DNA of 64,000 nt from Pelobates cultripes (taxonomy: Eukaryota; Chordata; Amphibia; Anura; Pelobatidae): positions 329,169,960 through 329,233,959 of the forward strand of contig OW240913.1 in assembly GCA_933207985.1 (NCBI GenBank), in the 5' to 3' direction. Numbering within the stretch: position 1 is the first letter of the stretch; every line of letters begins with the position of its first letter. The position numbers and the translations under genes were made by a program. This document shows, in pieces, positions 10,331-21,840 of the stretch. A model generated the notes under the pieces. That model had not been told where the DNA came from and ran no database searches. It was given only the letters and a program-made list of their open reading frames with translations.

Positions 10331-13300
10331 TTCCTAATATCACATTTACTTCATTTTAGCTCAGCTTGGCTGCTGTAAATATTTGCTTACATAAATGGGA
10401 CATAAGGAGTGGTCAGATTATTTTGGGACTTTGGTAAGATGTTTTGCTCATTTCACTGCAGTGTGGTGGGAATATGATATGTGCACGACTTTGCGGTTTT
10501 GTTGGAAGATTCACTTTAGCAGAATATATTACTTATTTACAATGCAAATCAGGTGGATGTGTGGATAGCCCACTGTCAATAGAATCATTTCATTTAGGGA
10601 TATATTTGACCACACTAGCAGGATTTGCATGGTTCTAGTAGAAGGTCGCAGGCATTTGAAATGCACCTGGAGGTGGAAAACTTGTTACTATTTAAAATGG
10701 CCAGCGTTTGGTAGGCATGACATCTGGTTTTGGTGTGTCAGTAGTTACCCAACTGCTCCTATATAGAACAATACAGGGACAGAATGGCTGAAACCAGTTT
10801 TGTAGACATGGAGAATCAGGCTACTGGAGACAAAACACAAACAGGTGAGACAGCGTCCCAAGTTGAGCTTGCTCTGGATAAATTGAGACAGTAAGGACAT
10901 TTACAATATGGTGGCCCCTGTAGAATTAGTACTTACTCTGCCTCATCAACTTTTAAAACATGTAAACAACTCTATACACACCAATAAAAAAGAACTTGCT
11001 AAATTCAATTAATAAAAACTTACTATATAATCAATTAATAGGCAAGCTTAGGCCACAATCCCAGGCATGCCTAATGGACAGATTGTGTTTTGTTACCATA
11101 AGGTTGCTGTTTGACATTGATAAACTAAAATCCATCAGGTATGTGAGGGACAGACTAGTTTTCTGTTACGTGTTTAACACACTAAATAGTGTTTACGGTG
11201 TTGACAAAAACTGGCCTGAAAATTCTCCAGCGGGAAATGGCTAGTCCCTGGTTGTCACCTAAATTGACACTTGTTAGTCATCGCAACTCATTGTTTAGTG
11301 AATAAAACCCCTAGAGCAGCCAATATGTTTTAAGACTGCTCAAAAATGAAATTAAAAGTTTGCAGAGACTGGTGCCATGACGGTTCCCTCTGGAACACAA
11401 TACTCTTTCTGTCAGGGCAGCCATCTTTCATCAGGATCGCTTTTCATTTATTAGAGCAGACTGCCATTGGTCCTGATAGCTGTAAAGACAGAGCCACTGC
11501 AGCTGAACATTTGACAGGGAAATTTTTTTTAATAGAATAGAACAGTATCCTATTTGGATTGTGGCAAATAACACGTGCACACGCATATTATTTTCCTCTT
11601 TTCTAACAATTGATATAACCAATTATGTGCTAATTTGCCTGGCCTCCTTTTTTCTTAGACACATTTTAAAGTAGCTATATCTGGGCCTGGTTTTTAAATG
11701 ACTATGGCTATAATGGAAATATATTTTCTTCTCTACTGTGGCAAGTGTACACTCACACCTTGTTTGCAATGTAAATTGTAATGTAATTGTAACACTCCAC
11801 TGCCTACTCTCACGATTCTTGATGCTGTAAACTGCAACTCCCATCATGCCTCTTTATGTTTTTTATTTATTCCTTTGCTGTAGTCAGTAATACTCCGGAC
11901 AGTGGAATATGTGTCCCAGATCACTTTAGTCCTAAACTGATTTTCTCCACTCTCGCTCTCCACTCTCAATTACAATTATTTATATAGTTCCAATATATTC
12001 CAAAGTTCTATACAGCAGGGCACAAGACAAACATTTAATTCTAAAAAAAAAAAACATGTATTACATACTGGTACAATATATTCTACTTAACATCAGCCCG
12101 TTTACTAGTGTAACTGAAATTTAGTATTTCTTTTTGATAAGTATTAATGCAATGTACTTATTGATACATTTGCTAGCTTTTCTGGCTACTTCAAACAGTT
12201 CCTTTTACACGTGTTAAGGTATGTTAACCAACCTGACGGTCTGCTTCATAATGACAGTTTAGCAAACTTTAATTAAACTTGCTATGTACGCTTAGTGTCT
12301 TATATCCACCCAAGCCTTTTGATCCTTTAGGAAAATATTAATGTTTCATGCTTATTAACCGCTTCCCTACCAGCTGGCTTTAAATCACTGTTCATTTTAT
12401 ATCCCAGAAGATAATTACAAAGTAAATGGCTCAGTATCATTGATGTTTCGAGCCAAATGGTTGCATTTTGTCATTAATATTTAGCAGAAATCTTTCTTCT
12501 GCTTCATTTTGCAATAGATTTTTTTTCTTGGAAATAATTCAACATTCTATCCTCATTTGATTTTTTTTTACCCCCTGGTTCTATTTCTGCCATATGTTAC
12601 CTCTTTCGATTTACATTATCGTTTCTATGTGCAGAAGAGCCTGTCTGTGTTAATACACTTTTCATCATAGGCTTGTATATGTCAGAAGGGCATATACATC
12701 ACTGTATAGTGTAATAATGTCCTTTGGCTTTGTCTTAATACAGAACAAATATCCAAAACATAAAATGAGTGAAACACAAATATATATAAGCATCAGGAAT
12801 TGGTTTCGAAAGTTGCGTTATTAATAAGCAATTTGTATTTGTTTCAGAGAAAGTTTTTGAGGAAAATTCTAGCATGTAAGGCACTGATTGCTAAACTTGG
12901 TCTTGAAAATTCTAGAGTAGAACATTTCCCATAATCCTCAGCCAGCATTCTGGCTAAGTGAACTTCGTAGGAATATTTCTTGCTCATCTGCAGTTCCAAG
13001 GTTAGACATCTCTGATGAAACGTTGTGTTCTGCAGCGCTATAAATAAAATACTTTGGTAACTCCACGCAGACAAAAGGTTAAGAATGACAACTTACTACA
13101 GTGAATTCAAATACAATTAGGCAGTCACTTTGTTTGTCAACTGGAGCTCTATCTAACATATGTTGAGTTGCTGCAACAAAATAGAAAGAGAGGAGGCTGT
13201 CTGAAGAAAGAACAGATCTTTCGAAGAGGTAGCAAACAGTTGGTGGAAATAATGCTTCCTACTGACAATCAAATCAAATGTGGTAACAACTCTCAGATGC

Positions 13301-14492
13301 CCCGCTGTTCACTGACAGCACGCTGCAACACTCTGGGACAAACATTCACTTAAACACTGATTGCACAGAAACGTCATTTTCGAAACTTTACAGAGCCGTA
13401 CTGGGGGGAAATAAAAGGAAGGGAGATAAAAATGGAAAAGTATTCTTCTACATCATAATAATTTTGTCAACTTGCAGGCAGGCTTGTGACTCCTTTTGTT
13501 TTATATATATAGATAAAAAAAAAAAAAGATGTGAAAAAATTTTTAGATTATTTTATCGAAATAAATAGAAGTGAAAATGCTCAGTCTGTGCTGACTGGGC
13601 AAATCTTGTTTGTGAACGTAAATAAGTTAAAGGCATGTTAAATATTTTAGAATGAGAATGGTTATATTCATTTCTAAAGGGAGAATTCAAACTTATGGCG
13701 AGAGTAGCCGAACTGAGACCATAGCTGACTTTTTTCACCTTAATTTGGAACTTGACATTGAATTCACCTTGAATTCTCACTATAATGAATAACCTTGGTT
13801 ATTTGTTCAGAAAATGGCATGGTTCAGGAAATACAAAGATCTGTTTCAATACGAGAACTGTTCTAGTTTCTTGAGTGACGTCTCTGGCAGCCAATGGGGA
13901 CTCCTAAATCACTTATCACATTTAGTAACGCAATTTAGAAACAGGAGACTTGTATCTGTTAAAAAAACATCCCTGTCATATTTAGGATAACCTAAACTAC
14001 TTAAAAGTATATATTATAATCTATATATATTTTTTAACCTTTCTCATTTCATTTCTTTTAATTACCTTTTATACAAATGTTTCACAGATTTGCTATATCA
14101 GCTGAAATAGATAATTGCCAATTATCAACTAATTTACCTTTTTTTATTTCTAAATATTTTAAAACCTCTTATAACAATTTAACTTAAATCATTCCAAATG
14201 ATGTTGAATCTCTTAGCAAAAATAAACAGTTTTTTATATTTACTTTAGAAATGAAGACTTGTTATGTTGCATAGTAACACTATTTGAGTAATAATAATAT
14301 TATAATAGTGACCATGACAGGAAAAGACGGTAAAATCTTTTTATCTTCTATTCACTTCCCGGCTCAGACCTGACCTACAAATTGTTCAAAAGTGTTATTT
14401 TATTGCAATGTTGAAAGAAGAGAGTTAAATAGTCCAAGTTGCAGCCAATTCACAGGAAGGTTTATAACATATCCATCCATCTGTCTCGCTTT
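10331..14492. other. Non-coding DNA
   Basis: No gene is seen. The stretch is mostly unique A/T-rich DNA. A TTTAGTGAATAAAACCCC foldback end lies at about 11290, and a LINE-tail-like segment at 11969-12025 is listed separately. Confidence 0.5.
11969..12025 (-). mobile_element. L2-like LINE 3' tail remnant
   Basis: On the minus strand the segment reads through a GCTGTATAGAACTTTGGAA-like phrase into ACTATATAAATAATTGTAA. This resembles the GCGCTATATAAATA plus short-repeat tails of L2-clade elements. Similar tails occur at 28888 and 34331. Confidence 0.35.
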
Positions 14493-14570
14493 CTGCCTGC
14501 CTGCCTGCCTGCCTGCCTGCCTACCTGCCTACCTGCCTACCTGCCTACCTGGCTACCTAGTCTGTCTGTC
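14493..14570. repeat. (CTGC)n and (CTAC)n microsatellite
   Basis: Seven CTGC units pass into alternating CTAC/CTGC and then CTGT units. Confidence 0.9.
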
Positions 14571-15684
14571 AATTACAGATTTTCTCTTTTGCACTAATAT
14601 GTGCTAGGGGGTTCCACATTGTATTGTAGCTATACAATCTATTATGTATTTCAAAGAGATATTATGTGTTTATTATTAAGACATAATATATACATTTTTG
14701 CTACATAAAATTTAAATTGAATATATTTCATATTCTGTACGTCGTGTTTTTTATTTTTTATTTTTTCTATTGCTTGAAGTGAGCTTGAATTCCCTATATA
14801 TGCTCTCTGGCATCTTCACATCATTTCATCTCTTAGCCACAGAGCAGTTGGCACCAGCTGGGCACCTCCTGATGCCAAAATAAAATCACTTAAAATAATA
14901 TACCAGAGATTATCTCTCAACAGAGCTGATGCTAGGAGCCACGGAGCAGATAACAGCTCCAGAGTGTGTTTGAGATGTGTTTAGCTGGCGTCTCAATGAA
15001 CCAAAATGGGATTTCAATACAGTAAAGATCTTTGCAGGCTAATTGTTAACATTAGAACAAATGTATATCAATACAGCTTCTGGAAACAGACATCTGTTTA
15101 ATTACAAGCAAATAAACACACGCAGGACGAGCTATCACCAGAAACACTGATTACAGAATGAAACTGTGTTAATAGTTCTACCTGTGAGTGTGTGTTAGTG
15201 GAAGTATATTTACATATATGTGTGTATGTATTCTTTTTACAACCACAGTATTCCATAATTACCTTGCTGTCTCGACCCTGCCTGGAAATGTGTACTTTAA
15301 AAACGATTCATAAAGCTTGTTTAATAGTGAACTGTTGCTCAATTTGTGCATTTGACTCATTAACGTAACACTTGCGTGGCTTTTCACAAAAGTGCAAATT
15401 TAATCATTCAAAGTTAATCCAAAGTGAATTTAAACTTTTAGGCCAAAGTAGTAAAATTGGGGGAAAAAAATCACCTATGTTTTCAGTTATGCTCTTTTGT
15501 CCTAAAAATTGAAATTTACTTAGAATTTCCTCTGAATTCCCAGCAATGCATAGTTTATTGAATAACTAATAGACTGTAGAGCAACAGGCCTTTTGTGCTA
15601 TATTGTTGCTATTTTTATTTGCGTACTCACTACATGTGCTCATAATTACCCACAGTATGAGGTTTTTTTTGTGTGAACTGTTTT
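14571..15684. other. Non-coding DNA, possibly with conserved blocks
   Basis: No gene is seen. 14810-15140 is repeat-free with homeodomain-like TAATTG words and could include regulatory DNA. 15300-15560 is A/T-rich and loosely resembles the foldback family. Confidence 0.4.
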
Positions 15685-15745
15685 GTAGCTCAGTTGGTCA
15701 ATGTCGAAGAAGCGACTGCATACAAAGCTAGGAGTTGAATGTGTC
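15685..15745 (+). mobile_element. Degenerate tRNA-derived SINE head
   Basis: TAGCTCAGTTGG at 15686-15697 matches a pol III A box. A weak B-box-like GGAGTTGAAT follows about 45 bases later. Probably a decayed relative of the copies at 16133 and 19430. Confidence 0.35.
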
Positions 15746-15960
15746 TGTGCGCACTGACAACAGGCATCATTTTTGCACAGATTTAACATTAGGCCGTCCT
15801 AAACAAAGTTCTGTGTGCGGGGGGCACAACCAGAAAAAAGTGCACTGAGTCACTGAGGTTAGGGTAACTCTTTAAATTGACATTTCTTTTCAAATCTGAT
15901 TTAGGAGTGTTTGATTTTTATGTATCTACTTCCATTTATTTTTAAACCACACATGCACGT

Positions 15961-15982
15961 ACACACACACACACACACATAT
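15961..15982. repeat. (AC)n microsatellite
   Basis: Pure AC run followed by ATATAC. Confidence 0.9.
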
Positions 15983-16132
15983 ACAATGAGCGTAAATATT
16001 TAGCATAGACTACTTAAATACTTTTAAGGATCTCCGTGTGCCAAGAGAATCTTCATAATGCAACTATAAGGAGCATAATTCTTATATAATCACATAAATC
16101 GTATATAATCACATAGATTATCACCTGACAAG

Positions 16133-16240
16133 GCCGGTGAGATAGCTCAGTTGGCTAATGTTTCATGAGTAGAATCTGTTCAACCATTGGGATCACAGGT
16201 TCAAATCCAGTAGATAAAATGAGTACCATTGGTAATAATA
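16133..16240 (+). mobile_element. tRNA-derived SINE
   Basis: A tRNA-like head carries an A box (TAGCTCAGTTGG, 16143-16154) and a B box (GGTTCAAATCC, 16199-16209) at roughly tRNA spacing. A non-tRNA body with GATAAAATGAGTACCATTGG follows. The body and the poor acceptor-stem pairing argue for a SINE rather than a working tRNA gene. Confidence 0.7.
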
Positions 16241-17545
16241 ACATCCCCATGTTCTTTTTCCTGTTATTATGTATAAATACTATTCAAACTACTGTTCGGG
16301 ATAGGTAAATACGCGTGAACAGTATCTTAAAGAGTAAGAATGGTCAAAAGTTAGATGTCTCGTAGGTACTGAACTACCTTATAAAAAAAGTCTACCTGTC
16401 TGTCCATCCATCTCTCTCTCTCTCCATATGTGTGTATTATCATCTCTTTCATCATTTTTTGCAATCTGTGTTACATCTGTTTTTTTTTTTTCGTACACAC
16501 CTTTACCCTTGGCAACAGTGATTTACTATATATTAATAATAGCATTGCATAGGGCAAGAGATGTAAATCCAATATGATGAGCTTGGATTGAACGCTTTGC
16601 TAAAGGAGGCCTTTTAAAATATGTCACAGTGCTATTGATTAAATAGAAGCACTTTGTTTTATACATGTGTGCCTTCCCTGTTAGTACATCTCTCCTTGGT
16701 AATCAGAATGATAGCCATCACGATGAAATGTCAGCCTCAGTTACAACGTACTATCATAAGAATTGATTTGGTTTTGGCACTAAATGATAGCTGTGCTCTT
16801 TGGTGCCAAACTGGGACACACTATAAATGATTAAAATTAGCTTTTCAAGCACATTATCTTCCCATGGAATGCAGATCTCTATTCAGCAAAAGCTGGCGAG
16901 AAGTTCTAATGGGTTTAACAGTGGATGGAATGTTAAAGGACGGAGAAGTTTGCAAAATACCATATCTATATTTACTCAGAGTTAGAATTCATTTAATGAT
17001 TGTATTGATTTCATGTTTTTTCATTCAGATCCCAGCGTTCGCTATGACAGGCTGTAGACCATAAACAAGGAATACTTATGTGCAGTTGCAGTGGAGATTG
17101 AATAATGAGACCAGGATAAACTGCTGTGGCTGGATTCCTGGGCTGTTAACTATTTCATTTACTGGGCTTCCAGCTTCATACTTATGTGTGAGCAAACCAC
17201 AAACATCATTGCTGAAGCCAGTTGTGAAAGTAATGAAATTGACAAGGTTTTGCAGTACAGTGCACTGACCTCCACATCCACATGTCACATTGACAGAAAT
17301 GGTCATTCTTTGGCATTTAATAATAGGTAATGCACTGCAGGCTCTCAGAGTCAGGAATAGGCAACTTCTGAAATAACTGTGGCAGATTATGACTTTACAG
17401 ACACGTTGCTAGTGATCATTCAGAGTTACAAATTATTTGAGGTGTTATAGTCCTAATTAATTTAAATTAGTTGGTTACAGGTTTAGGCCTGAAATAACTC
17501 GAGTAAATATTACATATGGCAAAAAATCTTCAACTCAGATTCAGG

Positions 17546-17548
<3 letters not shown>
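16241..17548. other. Non-coding DNA
   Basis: No gene is supported. Open frames of 60-80 codons near 16864-17306 on both strands have no family resemblance. A (TC)n run lies near 16412-16424 and a T-run near 16480. Confidence 0.45.
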
Positions 17549-17576
<28 letters not shown>

Positions 17577-17631
17577 CATCCGTCTGTCTGTCTGTCTGTC
17601 TCTGTGTCTGTTTGTCTGTCTGTCTGTCTAC
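17549..17631. repeat. (CTAT)n and (CTGT)n microsatellite
   Basis: About seven CTAT units followed by a compound CTGT array. Confidence 0.9.
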
Positions 17632-19305
17632 CATCTGTTGTACTGATGAATGTATTTAAACATAATTTTAATTTAATCCTGAAATTTATATTTTCCGTAG
17701 GCTTTACCAGTTAACCTCCCTATTACCTAGATCTGTTTTAATACATTGCCTTATTAGTGATCATCTACATTATACTAATAATTAAATATCTGTCTTTTAT
17801 AAGAGATTGGACACAACCCCATAATTATGACACATGTATACTCAATCAAAATTATTTATCCCATCGTGTATTTTACACACTTTCTATAAAATACCTCACG
17901 TATTAGGTTTGCAGGTGAAAATGTGCTCTCGGGATATTTTCAATTAAGCTGAGTGTTCTCTTCTGCTGGTAGCAACTGTTTGCTTTGCGATCATATGAAA
18001 TAAACATGGTTTTACAATGCTTCTGCATTTTTATCAGGTTAACTAAGCAATTTTAGAGCAATGTCTTATTAAAAGAATGGGCAAAAAAAGCAAAAACCAA
18101 CAACTTTTATGCACCTTGCTTCCACTAAGCCAGTGCACCTTAATACAGTGATGATATGTTAGACGCAGCAGTTGTCAAAACATCCTATTACTGTGATGCC
18201 GTAATGACACCCTGTCTGTGTAAAGTAGTCATGTTTTCCGAAATCGCATGTTGCACCGTTGATTTCTGACATGACACTTCATTCATTCCATTTTCCTTTT
18301 TCACCCTCGTTCTTTTTACAAAAGCAGCTGGTGCCTATTTTTCTACTAAGTGATTTGTGTTTTTTTTGCCACTTTGCGGAAGTGCAATTAATTGAAGCAG
18401 AAAAGAAAGCTAGCTGGAGAGCAGCTTCTACTGGTGAAATGTTCAGTCATTTCTGGAAGGCGACGTCCCATTATGTTTCCGTTGCAGTTTAACTCTGAGA
18501 GTTCAGGTTGGTGGGCAATACCCGACCACCACCCACGTATCTTGTGCTCAAGGTAAATAGGAAAATGAATTGAAAAGTCAAATAAAGAAAGTTCCAGATT
18601 TAGATTATATTGGTGATAGCTAGTGTTGACACCCTAAATGTTTCTTCTCTACATTTGCCGTGACGTTCAGCCAGCCTAAGGCTTGGAACCATCTGAATTG
18701 TCAAGTTTAACTGTCACTATGGGATATATTAAAGTAAGGTGGACAGATCACTGTGGGATATATTAAAGTAAGGTGGGCACATTCTTACAAAATAGAATTG
18801 TGTCATACTGCCACACAAACGCCCATGCAATTCTATATTGATGCCTGCTAGATGTCTTCATCATATCTGCACAAAGTTGGCAAAAAAGGCTAACATAGAG
18901 GGCATGGGCAATGGGTCTGAATCTCACATGAGCATTGTGCTGGCACACGGTATGCCAGTCATCCTTGCATCCCCATCATGCTCACATGCTGTGTGCCCAT
19001 GCATTATGAATCACATGCCCAGCTTACTAATTAAGCCAGCAGCAATGTGTTGTACTTAGAATAAATCACTTTCATGTATTTAAGCCGTGGTTCTGGAGAG
19101 CACAGTGAAACTGGTGTACCTACAGGCTAGGAGAAATGGTTCAACATTCTTTAACAAAGTCACACAACTAGTTCTGCTCATCAGTTGCTACCGATGTTTA
19201 AATTAATTTAAGAAAATCAAATTCTTAATTTAATAATCTATTGAAGAAGTTCTAGCATCTGAATGTGTGATATATGCATGTAGTGGGTAACAATTATAGG
19301 TCAAG
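17632..19305. other. Non-coding DNA with one short duplication
   Basis: No gene is seen. At 18714-18780 a 34-bp unit containing GGGATATATTAAAGTAAGGT occurs twice in tandem (starts at 18714 and 18748). Confidence 0.5.
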
Positions 19306-19345
19306 ATAATAGTAATAATAATAATAATAATAATAAATAATAATA
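19306..19345. repeat. (AAT)n microsatellite
   Basis: AATAAT run with minor interruptions. Confidence 0.85.
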
Positions 19346-19429
19346 TGTGTAATGATAATAATAATTTTATAAATAAACTAATAGTACTGAAAATAATAAA
19401 TGAAATATAACCTTATTTAAAGAACATGC

Positions 19430-19550
19430 TAGAGTTGAGGTAGCTAAGCTGGTTAATACCCCGATTATAGTATAAGTTCAAACCTAGTTGTTCTGTTCCC
19501 TTTCATCCTTTTGAGGTTGATAAAATTAATTCTCCTGAGATGGGTCATAT
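19430..19550 (+). mobile_element. tRNA-derived SINE, diverged
   Basis: An A-box-like TAGCTAAGCTGG (19441-19452) and a B-box-like AGTTCAAACC (19475-19484) are followed by TTTCATCCTTTTGAGGTTGA and TAAAAT, a body related to the SINE at 16133. Confidence 0.6.
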
Positions 19551-20944
19551 TATCTATTTATTAGTCAGTCAATTCAATTAACTCTATAAAATAGTTATTA
19601 TTTGTGATAATGAAAAAAAAAGCTTTTCTTTAAATTCGTGAAATGCTTCAATTTTATTAGTGACTCCTATTTGGAAGAAGCAGTAACAGCCAGCAGATAA
19701 CAAAATTATCATCTAGCAAAACCTGTGTCGTCTCAAATTGCCAAGAGCCAGTCTGTAGCTAAATTCAGCTTCTGTATTTCGTAGACTTTGAATTTCTGTA
19801 CTAGTCAGACAAAGCAAAATTGACCTTCTCTCTTTATTTTAGGCAAAGATAAAGCCATCATCTTAGAATGGCTTCTTTCTGACAAAAAATGAGTTCTTTT
19901 GAAATAAATCCATATTCACTGCATTCTTGAATTAATGTGAATTTTAGTGCCTCCAATTTAGACTGAAGACGAGGCCGGGATAAAACCAGACAGTTATAGA
20001 TAATTCTGAATATCACTGTCCTTAAAAAAGAAAAAAAAAGATTTATTTTTCATTTTTTTTAACTTTCTTTTATTTTACAATGAATAGGAATAAGAGTAGG
20101 ATTAGATGCCAAGTTGTTGATTATAACAGAGTGATGTCTGCAAACCTTTAGCCTTTTCTGTAATGAACTCCAATGGCAATTATTAGGCAGCCGCCTTATT
20201 GAACTGTGTTTCCAACACAGCTCCTAGTAGAATGACAACAATTCCAGCTACTGTGCATGTTCCAAAAACTCAATCTGCAGGGTAGAATTAGTGAAATCAG
20301 TGCAAAATTAAGGATTCATACTGTGGATTTCAATAGAGAAAGTTTGTGAGATTTTTATTTTAATCTGCATAGCCTTGTGCAAATGCTGTGCCATCTGACA
20401 GATGGTTAAATCTCTGTGGCACATGATTAGACAAAACATCAGCTTTTAGTTGGAGTTGTCTTTAATGTTTGCAAAACAGAGAGAAAACAAAAAACATTTT
20501 CGCTATCTATTTTTCCACCAAATAGTGCATGGCGGTGACTTGAAAACCAAATTGTAAAATTACAACCAATATAACTGTGACTTTAGCCGATCTAGGAATT
20601 TTTTTTCCAAATTAACTGTTTTTGCTTAAATGTTTAAAATTTGCTACAGTTCGCTGTTTAGTGAATAGGCTCAAGTGTTTTTTCAAGTTACCCATAAATA
20701 TAAATGATAGTTTATTTGAAAAATTTAGAAAGGTATAGTTTTGGTTAAGACTTGTTGCGTCCCTCAAATTTCATGTTACATATTTTCTAGTTATTTGGAG
20801 TGTAAATATGTAAGTCTCAGTAAATGGAAATGCATTATTATTTCATTTTGTAATAAGTAACACATATTTTAAACATCTATATTACTCTGTCCTTGCAGAA
20901 ACAAGCAATGTCTATTATAAGTTAGTGACAGATAGTAACACTAT
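19551..20944. other. Non-coding DNA, partly candidate conserved
   Basis: No gene is seen. 19650-20010 and 20090-20440 are mixed-composition and repeat-free. 20580-20675 ends in CGCTGTTTAGTGAATAGGC, a foldback-family end. Confidence 0.4.
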
Positions 20945-20945
20945 T

Positions 20946-21366
20946 CTTCCTAATCAGGTGACTTACCAGGAAAGGTTAAAGGAACTTAACATTTATAGCT
21001 TGGAGGAAAGACAAGACAGGGGGGATATGATAGAAACATTTAAATATATAAAGGGAATCAACACAGTAAAGGAGGAGACGATATTTAAAAGAAGAATAAC
21101 TACCACAACAAAAATAATATCAGGAAGGATTACTTTACTGAGAGGGTAGTGGATGCATGGAATAGCCTTCCAGCTGAAGTGGTAGAGGTTAACACAGTAA
21201 AGGAGTTTAAGCATGCGTGGGATAGGCATAAGACTATCCTAACTATAGGATAAGGCTAGGGACTAATGAAAGTATTTAGAAAATTGGGCAGACTAGATGG
21301 GCCGAATGGTTCTTATCTGCCGTCACATTCTATGTTTCTATGACACCTAATCCTTCCTAATCAGGT
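20946..21366 (+). mobile_element. 5'-truncated LINE with target-site duplication
   Basis: The insert lies between two copies of CTTCCTAATCAGGT (20946-20959 and 21353-21366), a 14-bp target-site duplication. It carries the last part of the same non-LTR retrotransposon ORF2 seen on the minus strand at 29548-30135: YQERLKELNIYSLEERQDRG, then MIETFKYIKGINTVKEE. An internal deletion of about 40 bp lies near 21105 relative to that copy. The 3' end has CTAGATGGGCCGAATGGTTC and the short-repeat tail TCTATGTTTCTATG. It is dead on arrival: 5'-truncated, frame-broken, and lacking most of the reverse transcriptase and all of the endonuclease. Confidence 0.85.
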
Positions 21367-21694
21367 ACTGATGTCATTGTCCACAATTCATAATTTGGTA
21401 TGATAGACTAGCTAAGAAAGAGTGCCTATAAAAGCTGGTGGTAAGTTAGAAAAAGTCCTATTCAACTGTTGTAAAATAAAATATGATACTACGTTGGGTT
21501 GGGACTCATAGGTGTCATGTTGAGATGGTGTTCTGAAACAGTCAGGAAGCTACGTTTAGGTCACCTTGTACTATCTTCGAAAGAAAACAACGCTGAAAAA
21601 CTACTAAACCATACTACCAAACAGTAGTTATGCTAGACGTTGTTATCAGCTATTATTTACCAGTTACTGTTAAACAAGAAGATGTTCTGAATCC

Positions 21695-21840
21695 TTAAAG
21701 GGAAACTATAGTGCCAGGAAAATAAAGTTGTTTTCTTGACACTATTGCTCCCTATAGTGCCCCCTCCACACATGGTTCAGAAGGGGTAATAAACCCCTTC
21801 TGTCATTTACGAGAGTCCACCTGAGTATTACTTACCTCAT
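21695..21840. mobile_element. Left half of a T2-type MITE
   Basis: Starts with TTAAAGGGAAACTATAGTGCC at 21695, shortened here to the shared TTAAAGG end plus ACTATAGTG. The matching right end is absent, so the copy is truncated near 21840. Confidence 0.55.

Noticed and set aside
10784..10894. A 36-codon + strand frame with a coding-like composition (MAETSFVDMENQ).
   Set aside because: Too short to be significant, and no family was recognised. It could be a transposon gag scrap, but nothing supports this.
14392..14607. A frame rich in LPAC repeats.
   Set aside because: It is the translation of the CTGC/CTAC microsatellite.
16133..16212. A possible functional tRNA gene.
   Set aside because: The boxes are good, but the acceptor stem does not pair convincingly and a SINE body follows directly.
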